A DNA stretch of 64,000 nucleotides. Source: Rhynochetos jubatus (lineage: Eukaryota; Chordata; Aves; Eurypygiformes; Rhynochetidae). The notes under the pieces were generated by a model. It was given only the letters and a program-made list of their open reading frames with translations, had not been told where the DNA came from and did no database searches. A program made the translations under genes and the position numbers. Location of the stretch: NCBI GenBank assembly GCA_027574665.1, contig CM050651.1:6077501-6141500 (forward strand), in the 5' to 3' direction. Below, piece after piece: positions 62,522-64,000 of the stretch (position 1 is its first letter; each line of letters opens with the position of its first letter).

Positions 62522-64000
62522 AAGCATATCACACTTTTTAATACACTTGCACCTTTCCCTAAGATTTGCATAAACATGTCAAAATCAGTGAACATTCTAT
62601 TTAGGTTTCACTTTTATCAATTTAACGTTTTCATAACAGCCTGTGTATGTGAAGCCTTTATCTACTCGGGAAACCAGGTCAGGATCAGTCCTAAACCTTG
62701 GATAGAAACAGGCATTCTCTTATTTGAAATACAGAAATTGAGTCAGTTTTATGGCCTGTCAATAAGAGTAATCTGTTAGCATTATTCACAATGGGACTCC
62801 TTTTCTGAAATCTGTTATGGAGAAAACCATTTGTTAAATGATCCCTTTTAACCAAATGGGTTATAGATACTACTATTAATGATTGATTCCGTTTATTTCA
62901 GATTGATATTAATTTCTTCCTGAATGTTTACTTGCTCAAGGATCCTCCTGCTACGTAAGATTGATTAGCTATGCTGAATCACCAACTTCATGTATTCATG
63001 AATCTATTCAGCTGTGGTAGACACGTCTGCATGCCTCTTACTCATAGCTAAGGGTAAATTCAATTTAGAGCATAAAATGTCAGATTTTGCATTAAATGTT
63101 TGAATTATTTCAGGATATATGCAAATTTACTTTGTGGCTGACCAATAAACCCCTACAACAGAATAAGGCTAAAGAAGATGGGCAAGGGGCACCATGTCTA
63201 TGAAGATCAGGAAATAATGTAGGGTGTGACTGACCACAGCTGTTGCAAAGAAAGCTACCTTTATTTTAATACAAAGGGGACCAGAGGGTGATCTTTGGTT
63301 TTGGTAAACAGCTATCTGCAGTTGAGTGAACCAACTGGTGGTATAAATGATGCTCCCTGAGTTCATCAAAACAGCTTGAATGTCTCCCTGAGTTAGACAG
63401 ACCAGCATGGGGGGACTGTATAGGTAGTTCAAGTCCCACACAGAGTATAGAAGTGAACAATTTAACACAAGAATCACAGAGAGCAGCAGGTTTGAGCTGC
63501 TTCAACCTAGCATTGTGACAGTAGGCATGCTACACAGACTGGTAATGGGGGTCACTTCGATATTGTGATTGAACTGTGCATTGCAATTGCTGTATTTTGC
63601 TAAGTGTAACTTAGATTTCTATTGTGATTTTAGTATATCCCGTATCATTCTGACAAATCAAAAACCCCATGTAACAACAAACATCTTGAAATAAGTTCTA
63701 TTAAACATTACACTGCACATGTTGAATACATAAAAGAACCTGGTCACAGTTATTGGACGCCAGCAGACTTACAGGAACTTTATGCCTACATCTGTCCATC
63801 CATCTGTGTGCGTGCATGCATATGCTTGCAGGACTAGTAGTAGGGTTTTTTCCTAAACTTGTGCAAAAAGAGATCTTGTAATATTCAGTCAGTTCAACAG
63901 ACTGAAGAAGCAGGGAAACTACATAAATAAAGGCAAAGGAAAAGGTATCTTTTCTCCTACAGATTTTTATATTGTTTTCTTTAACTGAGCAGTGTCATTT
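62522..64000. other. AT-rich non-coding stretch to the window end
   Basis: No gene, RNA or transposon was recognised. Overlapping minus-strand frames at 63169-63505 show no domain. Confidence 0.45.

Noticed and set aside
1-64000. tRNA, rRNA, snRNA, known miRNA, CRISPR array, IS element or phage genes
   Set aside because: None was seen on either strand; the sequence style is that of vertebrate non-coding DNA.

Overview
The window looks like non-coding nuclear DNA from a bird. The evidence is six truncated CR1 LINE 3' ends, with the typical 8-bp-unit tail, the 3' UTR and the C-terminal reverse-transcriptase coding sequence. There are also two copies of an avian endogenous-retrovirus LTR with an internal tandem array of roughly 43-50 bp units. 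The DNA is AT-rich, with many A/T homopolymers and no dense coding. Nothing resembles bacterial, phage, plasmid or organellar DNA: there is no operon layout, no tRNA or rRNA gene, no CRISPR array and no IS element. I could not place the segment on a chromosome. It could be intergenic or part of a very large intron.

Layout: 1-4.4 kb is plain AT-rich sequence. A CR1 scrap lies at 4.40-4.51 kb. A GC-richer block of unknown origin spans 5.3-6.4 kb. At 11.07-11.98 kb one forward frame is almost open, interrupted by two nearby stops. A homopurine and A/C-rich microsatellite lies at 13.6 kb and a TAAT-rich candidate regulatory block at 14.8 kb. An ERV LTR (+ strand) covers 17.2-18.0 kb. A GC-richer patch that may be old retroviral coding sequence lies at 19.76-20.17 kb, followed by a CR1 (- strand) at 20.32-20.61 kb. 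Then come a 20-bp perfect palindrome (23.27 kb), a run of 20 G (24.05 kb) and a second TAAT-rich block (24.4 kb). A second, more decayed LTR copy (- strand) lies at 29.74-30.14 kb. The stretch from 30 to 52 kb is almost free of recognisable repeats; its one item of note is a possible short first coding exon with a donor site at 41.5 kb.

At 52.08-52.63 kb two CR1 copies sit tail to tail and form a 36-bp perfect inverted repeat. The left copy has lost its middle: RT coding sequence joins directly to the 3' UTR. A second GC-richer block lies at 54.15-55.4 kb. Further CR1s lie at 58.0 kb (with a 15-bp tandem duplication) and 60.08-60.68 kb (also internally deleted, frameshifted, and with an altered RT catalytic box). 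A 13-bp-arm stem-loop sits at 62.4 kb.

No intact host protein-coding gene could be supported. The open frames present are mostly short, many start at non-ATG codons, and the longest lie antisense to CR1, within the LTR, or in GC-rich blocks where stops are rare. All family names rest on recognition by eye; no alignment was run.
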